A stretch of 5,529 nucleotides of DNA, taken from Candidatus Omnitrophota bacterium (GTDB taxonomy: Bacteria > Omnitrophota > Gorgyraeia > Gygaellales > Profunditerraquicolaceae). A program made the translations under genes and the position numbers. The notes beneath the pieces are model-generated. The model saw only the letters and a list, made by a program, of their open reading frames with translations, did no database searches and was not told the DNA's origin. Shown piece by piece: positions 1-5,529 of this stretch (the stretch's first letter is position 1; each line of letters opens with the position of its first letter). Where the stretch lies: assembly GCA_018818365.1 (NCBI GenBank), contig JAHISH010000268.1:1-5529 (forward strand), read 5' to 3'.

Positions 1-66
1 CCTGGCGTATAAGAATAACCCTAAAAAAAGGCTGCAAAATCCCACACAGAAGACTGCAATCGGCAT
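1..66 (-). CDS. Start of a membrane or exported protein (3' partial)
   Basis: An open frame begins at the ATG at 66-64 and runs off the window at position 1, giving 22 codons: MPIAVFCVGF followed by CSLFLGLFLYAR. It is almost entirely hydrophobic and ends in Arg, as a membrane anchor or signal sequence would. A strong AGGAGG lies upstream, inside the last codons of the 217-residue gene, with a somewhat long 12-nt spacer. The start codon is one base after that gene's stop, which suggests translational coupling. The function cannot be told from this fragment. Confidence 0.6.
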   Translation of the reverse strand, partial: MPIAVFCVGFCSLFLGLFLYAR

Positions 67-67
67 T

Positions 68-721
68 TTAAGACAATTCCTCCTCAAGCTTCTTTATTAA
101 CGCAGCTGCGTCTCTGATAATCGGCGCGGGCAGTAATTTCGATACTTCAATCTCCTTTTTCAATGACTTTAAGGTTCCCAAAAACCTCCTGACCGTACCC
201 AGCCGCTTTTTCTCATACGCCTCTTCAGGCGCTAACTCTTCTTGTTGGCGTATAAGAGCGGTTAAATCTTTACGCACCAACGCCGCATCCTTGCCGTCCT
301 GGAAAATCTCTTTTTTGATCTTGTCATAATCCTGCGTATCAAGTCCCTTTTTATTCTTTGCGCGGCGCAACACATCTATCGCTTCCAGACTGGGGACGCT
401 CTTGGCCTGCGCGGATTCAGTGTACTCTTCCTTTAGATATACGGATTCCTCTTTCTCAAGGAAATAGTAAGAGCGCAATAACTTCATTGCGGTTGGCGTG
501 CGTATCCCGATCTCTTTGGCAGTATAGGTATCAAAAGTCGAAAATCCCCACCCTTTATAAAGCTTGTCTTTCCAGACCGCATAGAGCGATTGTCCTAACC
601 GAACCCATGAAGTCTTAAATTGCTTGGTACTCTCCAAGATCTGGTAGCGCAAAGAATCCGGGGGAAGCGCGTGCATCTTTTCTTCGATAGTACGTAACGA
701 TTTCGTCCTTGTAGTCTCCAT
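68..721 (-). CDS. Conserved-looking helical protein of unknown function
   Basis: 217 residues from the ATG at 721, which has GGAAAGGGTGGAG just upstream; in-frame starts further up (GTG at 769, ATG at 757) lack a well-spaced ribosome site and would add 16 or 12 residues. The protein has no signal peptide or membrane span and is mostly helical. Its most distinctive block is residues 38-88: a Trp-rich helix (SWVRLGQSLYAVW), a KGWGFSTFDTY turn, then EIGIRTPTAMKLLRSYYFL, which resembles a helix-turn-helix-like fold. Residues about 130-217 are Lys/Glu-rich and end in a probable amphipathic or coiled-coil helix. A DNA-binding or scaffold role is possible but not shown, and no named family was recognised. 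It begins 56 bp after the AsmA-like gene, and its last codons contain the AGGAGG site for the next gene, so it is part of the same operon. Confidence 0.7.
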   Translation of the reverse strand: METTRTKSLRTIEEKMHALPPDSLRYQILESTKQFKTSWVRLGQSLYAVWKDKLYKGWGFSTFDTYTAKEIGIRTPTAMKLLRSYYFLEKEESVYLKEEYTESAQAKSVPSLEAIDVLRRAKNKKGLDTQDYDKIKKEIFQDGKDAALVRKDLTALIRQQEELAPEEAYEKKRLGTVRRFLGTLKSLKKEIEVSKLLPAPIIRDAAALIKKLEEELS

Positions 722-777
722 CACTCCACCCTTTCCTATTCCGCGATACACCACCATCTTTGCGGACACGATCTCTT

Positions 778-1857
778 CTATTCCTCTTTGTACTTGAATA
801 TCCCTTTCATCTGTTTTCCGATTGCCTTGAATTGTTCTAATGTGTCTTGAACCTTATCGATGACCTGTTGAGGATTCTGCCGGGCGATATTCTTGGCTGC
901 GGCCTCCCACATCGCCTTTTGCAACGTTTTGAGGTCAACTCGCGGATTATCGAGAGAGAAATTAAGCGCATAATCAAATTCAATAGCACCTTTTTCATCG
1001 GCAAATAAGTCTAATGCGCGGGAAAAAAGTTCCTGGCCGCCGGATTGCTCCTGCGGCGCTCCTCCAGACGCATAGGTTAATTTTGAAAGCTGCAGATGAC
1101 AATCTGCGCGGGCGGCATTATGCCGGGCACTAAGCTCTACGAAGAGATTCAAAATACCCGAACGCAGCTTCCGCTTTGAAAAGAAATCTCCATAGTAGGG
1201 CGCCAAACGCGTAACCTCTAAATCTTTCACCACAATATTACCCTGCATATCCTTAGGGCCAAGATCAACCCATCCCTTTGCCTCAATAAGGCCAAACGGC
1301 TTTCTGTCCGCCGCCACAACCGCTGCGTTGATAGCACACTTAACATTCAATGAAGTCGGCGGCACCATCACTTTAGAGACCGTAAGAGTAATCTGATCTA
1401 ACCCCACGGTATATCCTTGCGGGATTACTTTCTTATCCGTAAAGAGCAACGTGCCGTTCTTCACCAATAGCCCAGTCAATAAAACCGGCGCAGGATTCCC
1501 GCCAGAGGGAAATACCGGAAGATTAAGATGCCCATCGGCTGACTGCTCAAGGGTTATCACAGGAGAATCCAAGACCAGGGTAGTAAGAAGTATCTTTCCC
1601 GCGAGGAAGCCAAGGGGATTTAAAGAAAAAGAAAGCTTCTCTACCGTCAGAAGATTCCCGACGGTAAGATCCGTCACGGTCACCGTCAGAGGCAATGACA
1701 AACCGATTCCACCTATGCGTGCATCCACTTTAAGATTCTGCTCAAGCTGGGCCTCGATAATCTTCTTGCCGAACACCGCCACCACGGCAGCGGCGAGCAC
1801 AAAACACACACACCCCACCGCCACGACTGCAATCAGAATCTTATTTACCCTACGCAT
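778..1857 (-). CDS. AsmA/DUF748-like single-pass periplasmic protein
   Basis: 359 residues. An N-terminal membrane anchor (about residues 6-29) follows a short basic head (MRRVNK), and the rest should lie in the periplasm. The early part alternates short beta strands as in AsmA, DUF748 and chorein-like lipid-transfer proteins: a DARIGGIGLSLP segment (about 45-56), then VTDLTVGN, then LVLDSPVITLEQ and DGHLNLP. A second block contains LTGLLVKNGTLLFTD and, around 210-226, a VKDLEVTRLAPYYGDFF segment typical of DUF748. The C-terminal 35 or so residues are helical and charged. Larger relatives (AsmA, TamB, YhdP) move phospholipid to, or help assemble, the outer membrane; this one is short. The ATG at 1857 is preferred over the GTG just before it because GAAGG lies 7 nt upstream of the ATG. 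It follows the 68-residue gene directly. Family assignment is by pattern, so the exact domain is uncertain. Confidence 0.75.
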   Translation of the reverse strand: MRRVNKILIAVVAVGCVCFVLAAAVVAVFGKKIIEAQLEQNLKVDARIGGIGLSLPLTVTVTDLTVGNLLTVEKLSFSLNPLGFLAGKILLTTLVLDSPVITLEQSADGHLNLPVFPSGGNPAPVLLTGLLVKNGTLLFTDKKVIPQGYTVGLDQITLTVSKVMVPPTSLNVKCAINAAVVAADRKPFGLIEAKGWVDLGPKDMQGNIVVKDLEVTRLAPYYGDFFSKRKLRSGILNLFVELSARHNAARADCHLQLSKLTYASGGAPQEQSGGQELFSRALDLFADEKGAIEFDYALNFSLDNPRVDLKTLQKAMWEAAAKNIARQNPQQVIDKVQDTLEQFKAIGKQMKGIFKYKEE

Positions 1858-1860
1858 CAC

Positions 1861-2067
1861 TTAACCTTCTCTCTCCTTTTTGACCTTCTCCCACACATAA
1901 AGGATGAATTTGCCTAAAAGCCAGATCCCCCCGAGCACCAATGCAAATCCCACAAAAACGCGCAAGAAGACACCTAAGACGATAATCAACGGGTAAAGAA
2001 AAACACCTATACCCATAAAGACGCCCACGGCTAACAAGAATAATAGTCCCACGAGAAATGCCTTCAC
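1861..2067 (-). CDS. Small hydrophobic membrane protein of unknown function
   Basis: 68 residues, hydrophobic almost throughout positions 3-57, interrupted by Arg36 and Lys53, and ending in a charged tail (EKVKKEREG). This fits two membrane helices, or a helical hairpin, with a short basic cytoplasmic end. The start is a GTG supported by AGAGGAG 4 nt upstream; no ATG with a ribosome site is available near the N-terminus. The stop codon ends one base before the possible GTG of the AsmA-like gene and 3 bp before its preferred ATG, so the two are almost certainly translated from one message. No family was recognised. The coupling suggests a partner or accessory of the AsmA-like protein in the inner membrane, which is inference only. 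Confidence 0.75.
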   Translation of the reverse strand: MKAFLVGLLFLLAVGVFMGIGVFLYPLIIVLGVFLRVFVGFALVLGGIWLLGKFILYVWEKVKKEREG

Positions 2068-2114
2068 GTGTCTCCTCTTAGGCTTTCCTTACTACACACG
2101 CATGAAAAGAATTC

Positions 2115-2281
2115 GACGCACAATGTTTGCTTACGCGTGCAAAAAATTTTGCCACCTGCCACGGTTTACGGCTCACTCCCGCAGAAACTTACGCCTAAAA
2201 GATATGCTCCGTTCTCCGTAATTCCTTGCAGGCATATGCCAAAATTTTTCTCATGCACGCTTTAAACAAACATTATGCGTC
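2115..2281 (-). repeat. 167-bp imperfect inverted repeat, possible structured RNA on the minus strand
   Basis: The left arm (2115-2171) matches the reverse complement of the right arm (2216-2281) in blocks: GACGCA, AATGTTTG, TTA, GCGTGC, AAAAATTTTG, CA, TGCC and TTACGG. That gives about 46 Watson-Crick pairs around a 44-nt apical region (2172-2215). Three differences between the arms (2121/2275, 2130/2266, 2155/2237) become U-G pairs in a minus-strand RNA but C-A mismatches in a plus-strand RNA. The stem is broken by a 2x1 loop, a UGAG bulge on the 5' arm, a small mismatch patch and a 9x5 internal loop. The closing stem ends 47 nt before the GTG of the 68-residue gene, so it could be a small RNA or the 5' leader of that operon. 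No known riboswitch, SRP, tmRNA or RNase P motif was recognised. A 6S-like rod is conceivable but not supported by a recognised conserved bubble. A decayed MITE-like element is the main alternative; no target-site duplication is evident. Confidence 0.6.
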
Positions 2282-2289
2282 TATGCCAA
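2261..2289 (-). promoter_or_regulatory. Candidate promoter overlapping the 5' arm of the inverted repeat
   Basis: On the minus strand TTGGCA (2289-2284, 5 of 6 to TTGACA) is followed after 17 bp by TTTAAA (2266-2261, 4 of 6 to TATAAT). Initiation would fall near 2254, inside the inverted repeat, giving a leader of roughly 190 nt to the 68-residue gene. A CATAAT box (2277-2272) is an alternative -10 but has only a poor -35 partner. If the full repeat is transcribed, the true promoter must lie further upstream, where no good match was seen. Confidence 0.3.
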
Positions 2290-2372
2290 CGTAATAACTG
2301 TGTTTGTATTAGTTACGCGAAGTATCCAGGCCCTGGGGTTGGGGCTTTAAGAGAAGAGGAAAAACAAATAAC

Positions 2373-2603
2373 TTACTGCCTGCGCTCGATCTCCTCTATC
2401 TTGATCCCTCTGTTAATGAGGTGTTCAAATGTCCGCTTAATCTCCTCTTCCTTGCCCTCGATTTCAAGAATCGCCCAACCGCTGGACATCGAAAACGACG
2501 CCTCGATAATATTGAGATTAACGTCAAAACGTTTGCAGATATAACAGATTATTGACTCATCCTGCAGAGCCCCCGGAAAAGTCAATCCAATAGCCATTTT
2601 CAT
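2373..2603 (-). CDS. Stand-alone NIL domain protein
   Basis: A 76-residue protein that is essentially one NIL domain, the ACT-like fold found at the C-terminus of MetN methionine-transporter ATPases and in some small ferredoxin-type proteins. The family pattern is visible in order: a first strand with LTFPG (8-12), a helix ending in a hydrophobic KRFDVNLNII segment, a Ser-Gly-Trp turn with the strand AILEIEGKEEEI, and a last helix and strand ending GIKIEEIE. There is no ATPase, no Cys-rich ferredoxin part and no signal peptide, so it should be a soluble ligand-binding or regulatory domain, perhaps dimeric. In MetN the domain binds methionine and inhibits the transporter; whether this one binds an amino acid is unknown. 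The start at 2603 is supported by AAGGAG nine nt upstream; the second ATG, two codons in, is too far from it. It lies 50 bp after yggT on the same strand, with no met gene nearby. Confidence 0.85.
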   Translation of the reverse strand: MKMAIGLTFPGALQDESIICYICKRFDVNLNIIEASFSMSSGWAILEIEGKEEEIKRTFEHLINRGIKIEEIERRQ

Positions 2604-2653
2604 TATTTATTGCTCCTTGTGGCGGCAACGCTCTTCCTAGAAGAAGATTTTTC

Positions 2654-2956
2654 CTAACGCAACCTCAGCGCAATATCCAAAAGAGTCCTCACCAAAAAAG
2701 ACTTCAAGAAAAAAATAATCACAAACGCCAATATCGGCGAAATATCAATGCCGAAACGGAAGTTAAAAGGCACCATCCTGCGCAACGGCTCAAGGATCGG
2801 CTCCGTCGTCTTATTGAGGAATTGGACAATGGGATTATAGGGGTCGGGATTCACCCAACTCAAGAGCGCACGGATCAAAATAAGCCAATACAGTATACCG
2901 AGGAGCACATCTACGACATATGCCAATGCACTCAAGAAATTCGCTGCCACAAACAT
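2654..2956 (-). CDS. yggT: YggT family integral membrane protein
   Basis: Single-domain YggT/YlmG/Ycf19 protein of 100 residues, the usual size for one YggT repeat. Two hydrophobic stretches (about residues 4-33 and 70-90) flank the family signature: RALLSWVNPDPYNP, then TEPILEPLRRMVP, then a DISPI motif at the start of the second membrane span. It sits in the inner membrane. Relatives are linked to cell division gene clusters (YlmG), to osmotic shock tolerance in E. coli, and to nucleoid distribution in plastids, but the biochemical role is unsettled. The start is taken as the ATG at 2956, because the GGAGG site lies 6 nt before it and only 3 nt before the GTG immediately upstream. The common neighbours yggS, proC, sepF and divIVA are not seen. 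It is followed 50 bp later by the NIL gene and is probably co-transcribed with it. Confidence 0.93.
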   Translation of the reverse strand: MFVAANFLSALAYVVDVLLGILYWLILIRALLSWVNPDPYNPIVQFLNKTTEPILEPLRRMVPFNFRFGIDISPILAFVIIFFLKSFLVRTLLDIALRLR

Positions 2957-2980
2957 CACACCCCTCCCTCTTTTATCACT

Positions 2981-3009
2981 ACTATACTATAAGTTATCAC
3001 AATTGAGAA
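2981..3009 (-). promoter_or_regulatory. Putative sigma-70-type promoter for yggT
   Basis: On the minus strand a TTCTCA box (3009-3004, 4 of 6 to TTGACA) lies exactly 17 bp before TATAGT (2986-2981, 5 of 6 to TATAAT). A second, overlapping TATAGT lies at 2991-2986. Transcription would start near 2974, giving a very short leader before the GGGAGG ribosome site and the yggT ATG. The 101-bp gap after the helicase stop allows independent transcription. This is consensus matching by eye in AT-rich DNA. Confidence 0.45.
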
Positions 3010-3060
3010 ATGTTTTTTATCTTGTACGCATCGCGGCATCCGAAAATACTTTTGCACCAT

Positions 3061-5529
3061 TTAACGTCCCGCCGCAGACGGGCAGATTTGACTATACGCA
3101 CAATAGGTACATGCCATATACTCAGGAGTAGGCCCAAACGCCTTTTTTCGAATACCCGAAGACACCTCCTGGATTTTTTCCTTTATCTGATCAATATCTT
3201 TCTGAAGAACCTCAACCTGCCCCCGCAGCCCCGATTCGAGGAAATAAAGGCATGCGCTATGCGGCAACTCGCCGAAAAGTGTCTGGTAGGCAAACGCATA
3301 GAGTTTTAATTGTAAATTATCGCTGACCCGTTTATCCGCATCCTTCTGTGTCTTGATCTCTGAAGTTTTAAAGTCCATGATCACGGCGCCCTCAGGAGTC
3401 TGATCGACCCGGTCAAAACGCCCGGTAATCTTATTTTTCTGGTAAACAAAAGAAAATTCCTTCTCGATAAAACGGGGGATATGGGAATACGCCTCTTCTT
3501 CTTGATAAAACCGTTCCAGGGCATGGCAACCGGTCGTAAACCGCTCTTCCTGGTGTTTTTCATCGAGGAACCCTTGCGGATCGAAACTTCTCTGGAACCG
3601 CGAACGCAACTCCGGGAACTCCATTTTCTTCCCGGCCATCTTAAGCTGATAATAGAGACTTACCGCATCATGCATCGCACGGCCGTAAATGACCGTATGG
3701 TGTTCCATAATGGGGACGCGCAGGATATTGACGTATTTATACTTCAAAGGACAGGTCAAATAATCATCGATCTGGTAGTAACTTAAAAGCAGCAGCTTCC
3801 CGTCGGCAGACGTTTCTGAGGGGGTGATGACGGATTCTTTTTGCGGCGCAAAACGTTCGATTGCCTCTAAGGCGCTGGCCTTCTTCTTCGGCGCACTCTT
3901 TACTTCTCTTCCTTGCGACTCTGCCACAAACTGGCTGATACGCCGCAGCCGGCTCCCTCCATAATCAGCGGCGCTGGTTAAATAGAGCTCTTCCTTCGCG
4001 CGCGTCATCCCTACATAAAAAAGCCGGCGTTCTTCCTGAATATGGAAATCTCCCTGCGGCAAGACCTCCTTAATCAGGCCATCGGGAAGTTCGATGGGTT
4101 GCCTGCGACGAGGCCAAGGGAAACGCCCCTGCACCAGGCTTACTAAAAAGACCACACGGAATTCCAGGCCTTTGGCCTTATGGATAGTCAGGATATTGAC
4201 CGCATCACAATCAAGATCCGCTTCTTTTGTCGCAGGGTCATCGCCGGCTTCGATGAGAAGCGTAAGGTAATTGACGAAACTGATCACGCGGTCTTGCTGC
4301 GCCACCAGCTCAAAATTGCGCACGATATTAAAGAACTGCGCGATATTCTGGATCTTGGTCTCTTTCTCCTGAGTGGGATTATGGGTCAATTCCTTCAGGT
4401 ATCCGGTATCGGTAAGAAAACTATACAGCAGCCTGCCGGTTGACTCCTCGCGGGAGATTCGCAGGAACTTTTCCAGATCAATGAGGACCGCACGGATTCT
4501 CTCTTTTGTCCCCTGGCCTATGCCTTCCAGGTCCTTCAGTGAATCTACCTGCTGAAAAACCACATAGAGCGGCTTATTCCTTCGTTTTGCGTATGAAGAA
4601 ATAATGCTTAGCTCATTAAGCGGAAGTTGATAGACCTCGGAGCTTACCAAATAATATAAACTAAGAGAATCCGCAAGGTTGGCGACGACACGCAGGAAGT
4701 TAATACAAAGCCTTACTTCTTCCCGGGAATAAAGCCCCTGATTCCCGCTGAACTGCCAAGGGATATCCAACATATTCAAAGCCTGCAGGAACGGTTCGGC
4801 ATCGGCATTGGCACGCACAAGAATCGCGCAATCGCGGTACTTTATGCTCCCCCGCGATACTTTTTCCTTAATCAATGACGCGACCTGGTCTGACTCGGTA
4901 GAAATCGTATCGAAATGTAAATATTCGACTTCTTTGCCCTCTTGAGAAAGGCCAATCAGCCGTTTATCAATGCCCGCCTTCACCTCAAAGCGGTCCGGAT
5001 TATTATGCTGAATAAGCCGATAGGCGCTATCTAAGATAACCTGTGAAGAACGATAATTCTTCACCAGGCTCACCTTATGGGTATGGGGAAAATCGCGTAT
5101 AAAATTCAGCAGGTTGGAGTACGCGGCGCCGCGGAAACGGTAGATGCACTGGTCATCATCTCCCGTCACCGTAATATTGGCCTTCTCTCCCGACAAGAGT
5201 TTGGCTAACTGGTATTGTGAGAAATTCGTATCCTGAAATTCATCGACTAAAATGTATTTGAACTGCTGCTGGTACCTCTTCAGGACCAAAGGATGATCCC
5301 GCAAGAGATTCAAGGCCAGGTAGAATTGATTTCCAAAATCAAAGAGCCCTCCCCGGATCAATAATTCCTGGTATTTCGCATAGGCTTGAGATATCTCAAT
5401 TTGCTGCAACGCCTCTTCTTCCTGGGCCTTATCCTCAAGGGAAGCGCGTGCGCGTCGCATACATTCGCGGGCATAGCGTATATATTCTTCGGGAGAGATA
5501 TCTTCGTCTTTGGCGCGGCTGAATAATGA
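3061..5529 (-). CDS. UvrD/PcrA-type DNA helicase fused to RecB/Cas4-like nuclease (5' partial)
   Basis: Superfamily 1A ATP-dependent helicase with a C-terminal PD-(D/E)XK nuclease, expected to unwind and resect DNA in double-strand-break repair. The frame stays open past the first visible Met (codon 5458-5460) to the window edge. The 23 extra codons read like UvrD sequence (ending SPEEYIRYAREC), so the start, Walker A and motif Ia lie outside. Counting from that Met, motif II is VDEFQD (72-77), motif III GDDDQCIYRFRGA (100-112), motif IV NYRSS (135-139), motif V TIHKAKGLEF (425-434) and motif VI EERRLFYVGMTRA (476-488). A Lys/Ala-rich linker (about 514-553) leads to the nuclease: Cys570 in LTCPLKYKY, His597, Asp683 in GRFDRVD, Asp696 and Lys698 in MDFKT, and the QLKLY motif (717-721). 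Cys784, Cys787 and Cys793 (C-x2-C-x5-C) with Cys570 match the Fe-S staple of Cas4/AddB nucleases. All visible catalytic residues look intact. It resembles one subunit of AddAB or AdnAB, but no partner gene is in view, so no gene symbol is given. Confidence 0.95.
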   Translation of the reverse strand, partial: SLFSRAKDEDISPEEYIRYARECMRRARASLEDKAQEEEALQQIEISQAYAKYQELLIRGGLFDFGNQFYLALNLLRDHPLVLKRYQQQFKYILVDEFQDTNFSQYQLAKLLSGEKANITVTGDDDQCIYRFRGAAYSNLLNFIRDFPHTHKVSLVKNYRSSQVILDSAYRLIQHNNPDRFEVKAGIDKRLIGLSQEGKEVEYLHFDTISTESDQVASLIKEKVSRGSIKYRDCAILVRANADAEPFLQALNMLDIPWQFSGNQGLYSREEVRLCINFLRVVANLADSLSLYYLVSSEVYQLPLNELSIISSYAKRRNKPLYVVFQQVDSLKDLEGIGQGTKERIRAVLIDLEKFLRISREESTGRLLYSFLTDTGYLKELTHNPTQEKETKIQNIAQFFNIVRNFELVAQQDRVISFVNYLTLLIEAGDDPATKEADLDCDAVNILTIHKAKGLEFRVVFLVSLVQGRFPWPRRRQPIELPDGLIKEVLPQGDFHIQEERRLFYVGMTRAKEELYLTSAADYGGSRLRRISQFVAESQGREVKSAPKKKASALEAIERFAPQKESVITPSETSADGKLLLLSYYQIDDYLTCPLKYKYVNILRVPIMEHHTVIYGRAMHDAVSLYYQLKMAGKKMEFPELRSRFQRSFDPQGFLDEKHQEERFTTGCHALERFYQEEEAYSHIPRFIEKEFSFVYQKNKITGRFDRVDQTPEGAVIMDFKTSEIKTQKDADKRVSDNLQLKLYAFAYQTLFGELPHSACLYFLESGLRGQVEVLQKDIDQIKEKIQEVSSGIRKKAFGPTPEYMACTYCAYSQICPSAAGR

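Larger units (their letters stand above)
2068..2372. other. 305-bp gene-free gap between the NIL gene and the four-gene run
   Basis: No convincing coding frame on either strand. The central part (2115-2281) is an imperfect inverted repeat described separately. The part next to the NIL gene (2282-2372) contains a short perfect palindrome, CCAGG-C-CCTGG (2326-2336), with no following T-run on either strand, so it is not called a terminator. The part next to the 68-residue gene (2068-2114) contains its ribosome site, AGAGGAG, 4 nt before the GTG start. The gap is rich in the word GCGT and its complement ACGC, mostly in or near the inverted repeat. Confidence 0.7.

Noticed and set aside
1451..1864. 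Plus-strand open frame of 137 codons opposite the AsmA-like gene
   Set aside because: It is antisense to a gene with a recognisable family pattern, its product is Thr/Arg/Ser-rich with no domain, and all other genes run the other way.
2115..2281. Assignment of the inverted repeat as 6S RNA, SRP RNA or a known riboswitch
   Set aside because: The length and rod shape would suit 6S RNA, but no conserved central bubble, SRP tip loop or aptamer core was recognised, so no family name is given.
2326..2336. CCAGG-C-CCTGG palindrome as a terminator of the NIL gene
   Set aside because: The stem has an impossibly small loop if fully paired and no T-run follows on the minus strand.
2068..2544. Plus-strand open frames of 65 and 89 codons across the gap and the NIL gene
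   Set aside because: The first runs through the inverted repeat and has no recognisable product; the second is antisense to the NIL gene.
3011..3060. Terminator after the helicase gene
   Set aside because: The GATGC words there are direct, not inverted, so they cannot form the required stem.
3061..3459. Cas4 or a CRISPR adaptation module
   Set aside because: The Cas4-like nuclease is the C-terminal domain of a helicase, and there are no cas1/cas2 genes or CRISPR repeats in the window.
3381..4555. Several open frames (both strands) within the helicase-nuclease gene
   Set aside because: They overlap sequence coding for conserved helicase and nuclease segments and have no domain character; they are shadows.

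Overview
The window is a compact bacterial segment with every credible gene on the minus strand, so transcription runs from high to low coordinates. In that order it carries: the 3' part of a UvrD/PcrA-type helicase fused to a RecB/Cas4-like nuclease (5' end beyond the window edge); a YggT-family membrane protein; a stand-alone NIL-domain protein; a 305-bp gene-free gap; then a tight run of four genes. The run comprises a 68-residue hydrophobic protein, an AsmA/DUF748-like periplasmic protein, an unrecognised helical 217-residue protein, and the first 22 codons of another membrane protein that leaves the window at position 1.

The AsmA/DUF748-like protein points to a diderm (Gram-negative-type) bacterium. 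The mix of genes is reminiscent of little-studied phyla such as Omnitrophota, but that is an impression from gene content, not a demonstrated assignment. There is no transposase, integrase, phage gene, tRNA, rRNA or CRISPR array.

Region by region: positions 3061-5529 are a DNA repair or recombination enzyme with helicase motifs II to VI, a PD-(D/E)XK nuclease and four cysteines placed like a Cas4/AddB iron-sulfur staple. Positions 2960-3060 hold a plausible promoter for yggT. Positions 2373-2956 encode YggT and the NIL protein. Positions 2068-2372 contain no gene but hold the most unusual signal in the window: a 167-bp imperfect inverted repeat (2115-2281). Three of its arm differences become G-U pairs only if the minus strand is transcribed, which suggests a structured RNA or structured leader just upstream of the four-gene run. 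Positions 1-2067 are that run, with 0 to about 60 bp between genes, and it is probably an operon concerned with the envelope.

Functionally, the helicase-nuclease acts on broken DNA in the cytoplasm. YggT and the lower operon concern the membrane or envelope. The NIL protein may sense a small ligand. No common pathway linking all of them can be shown from the sequence.
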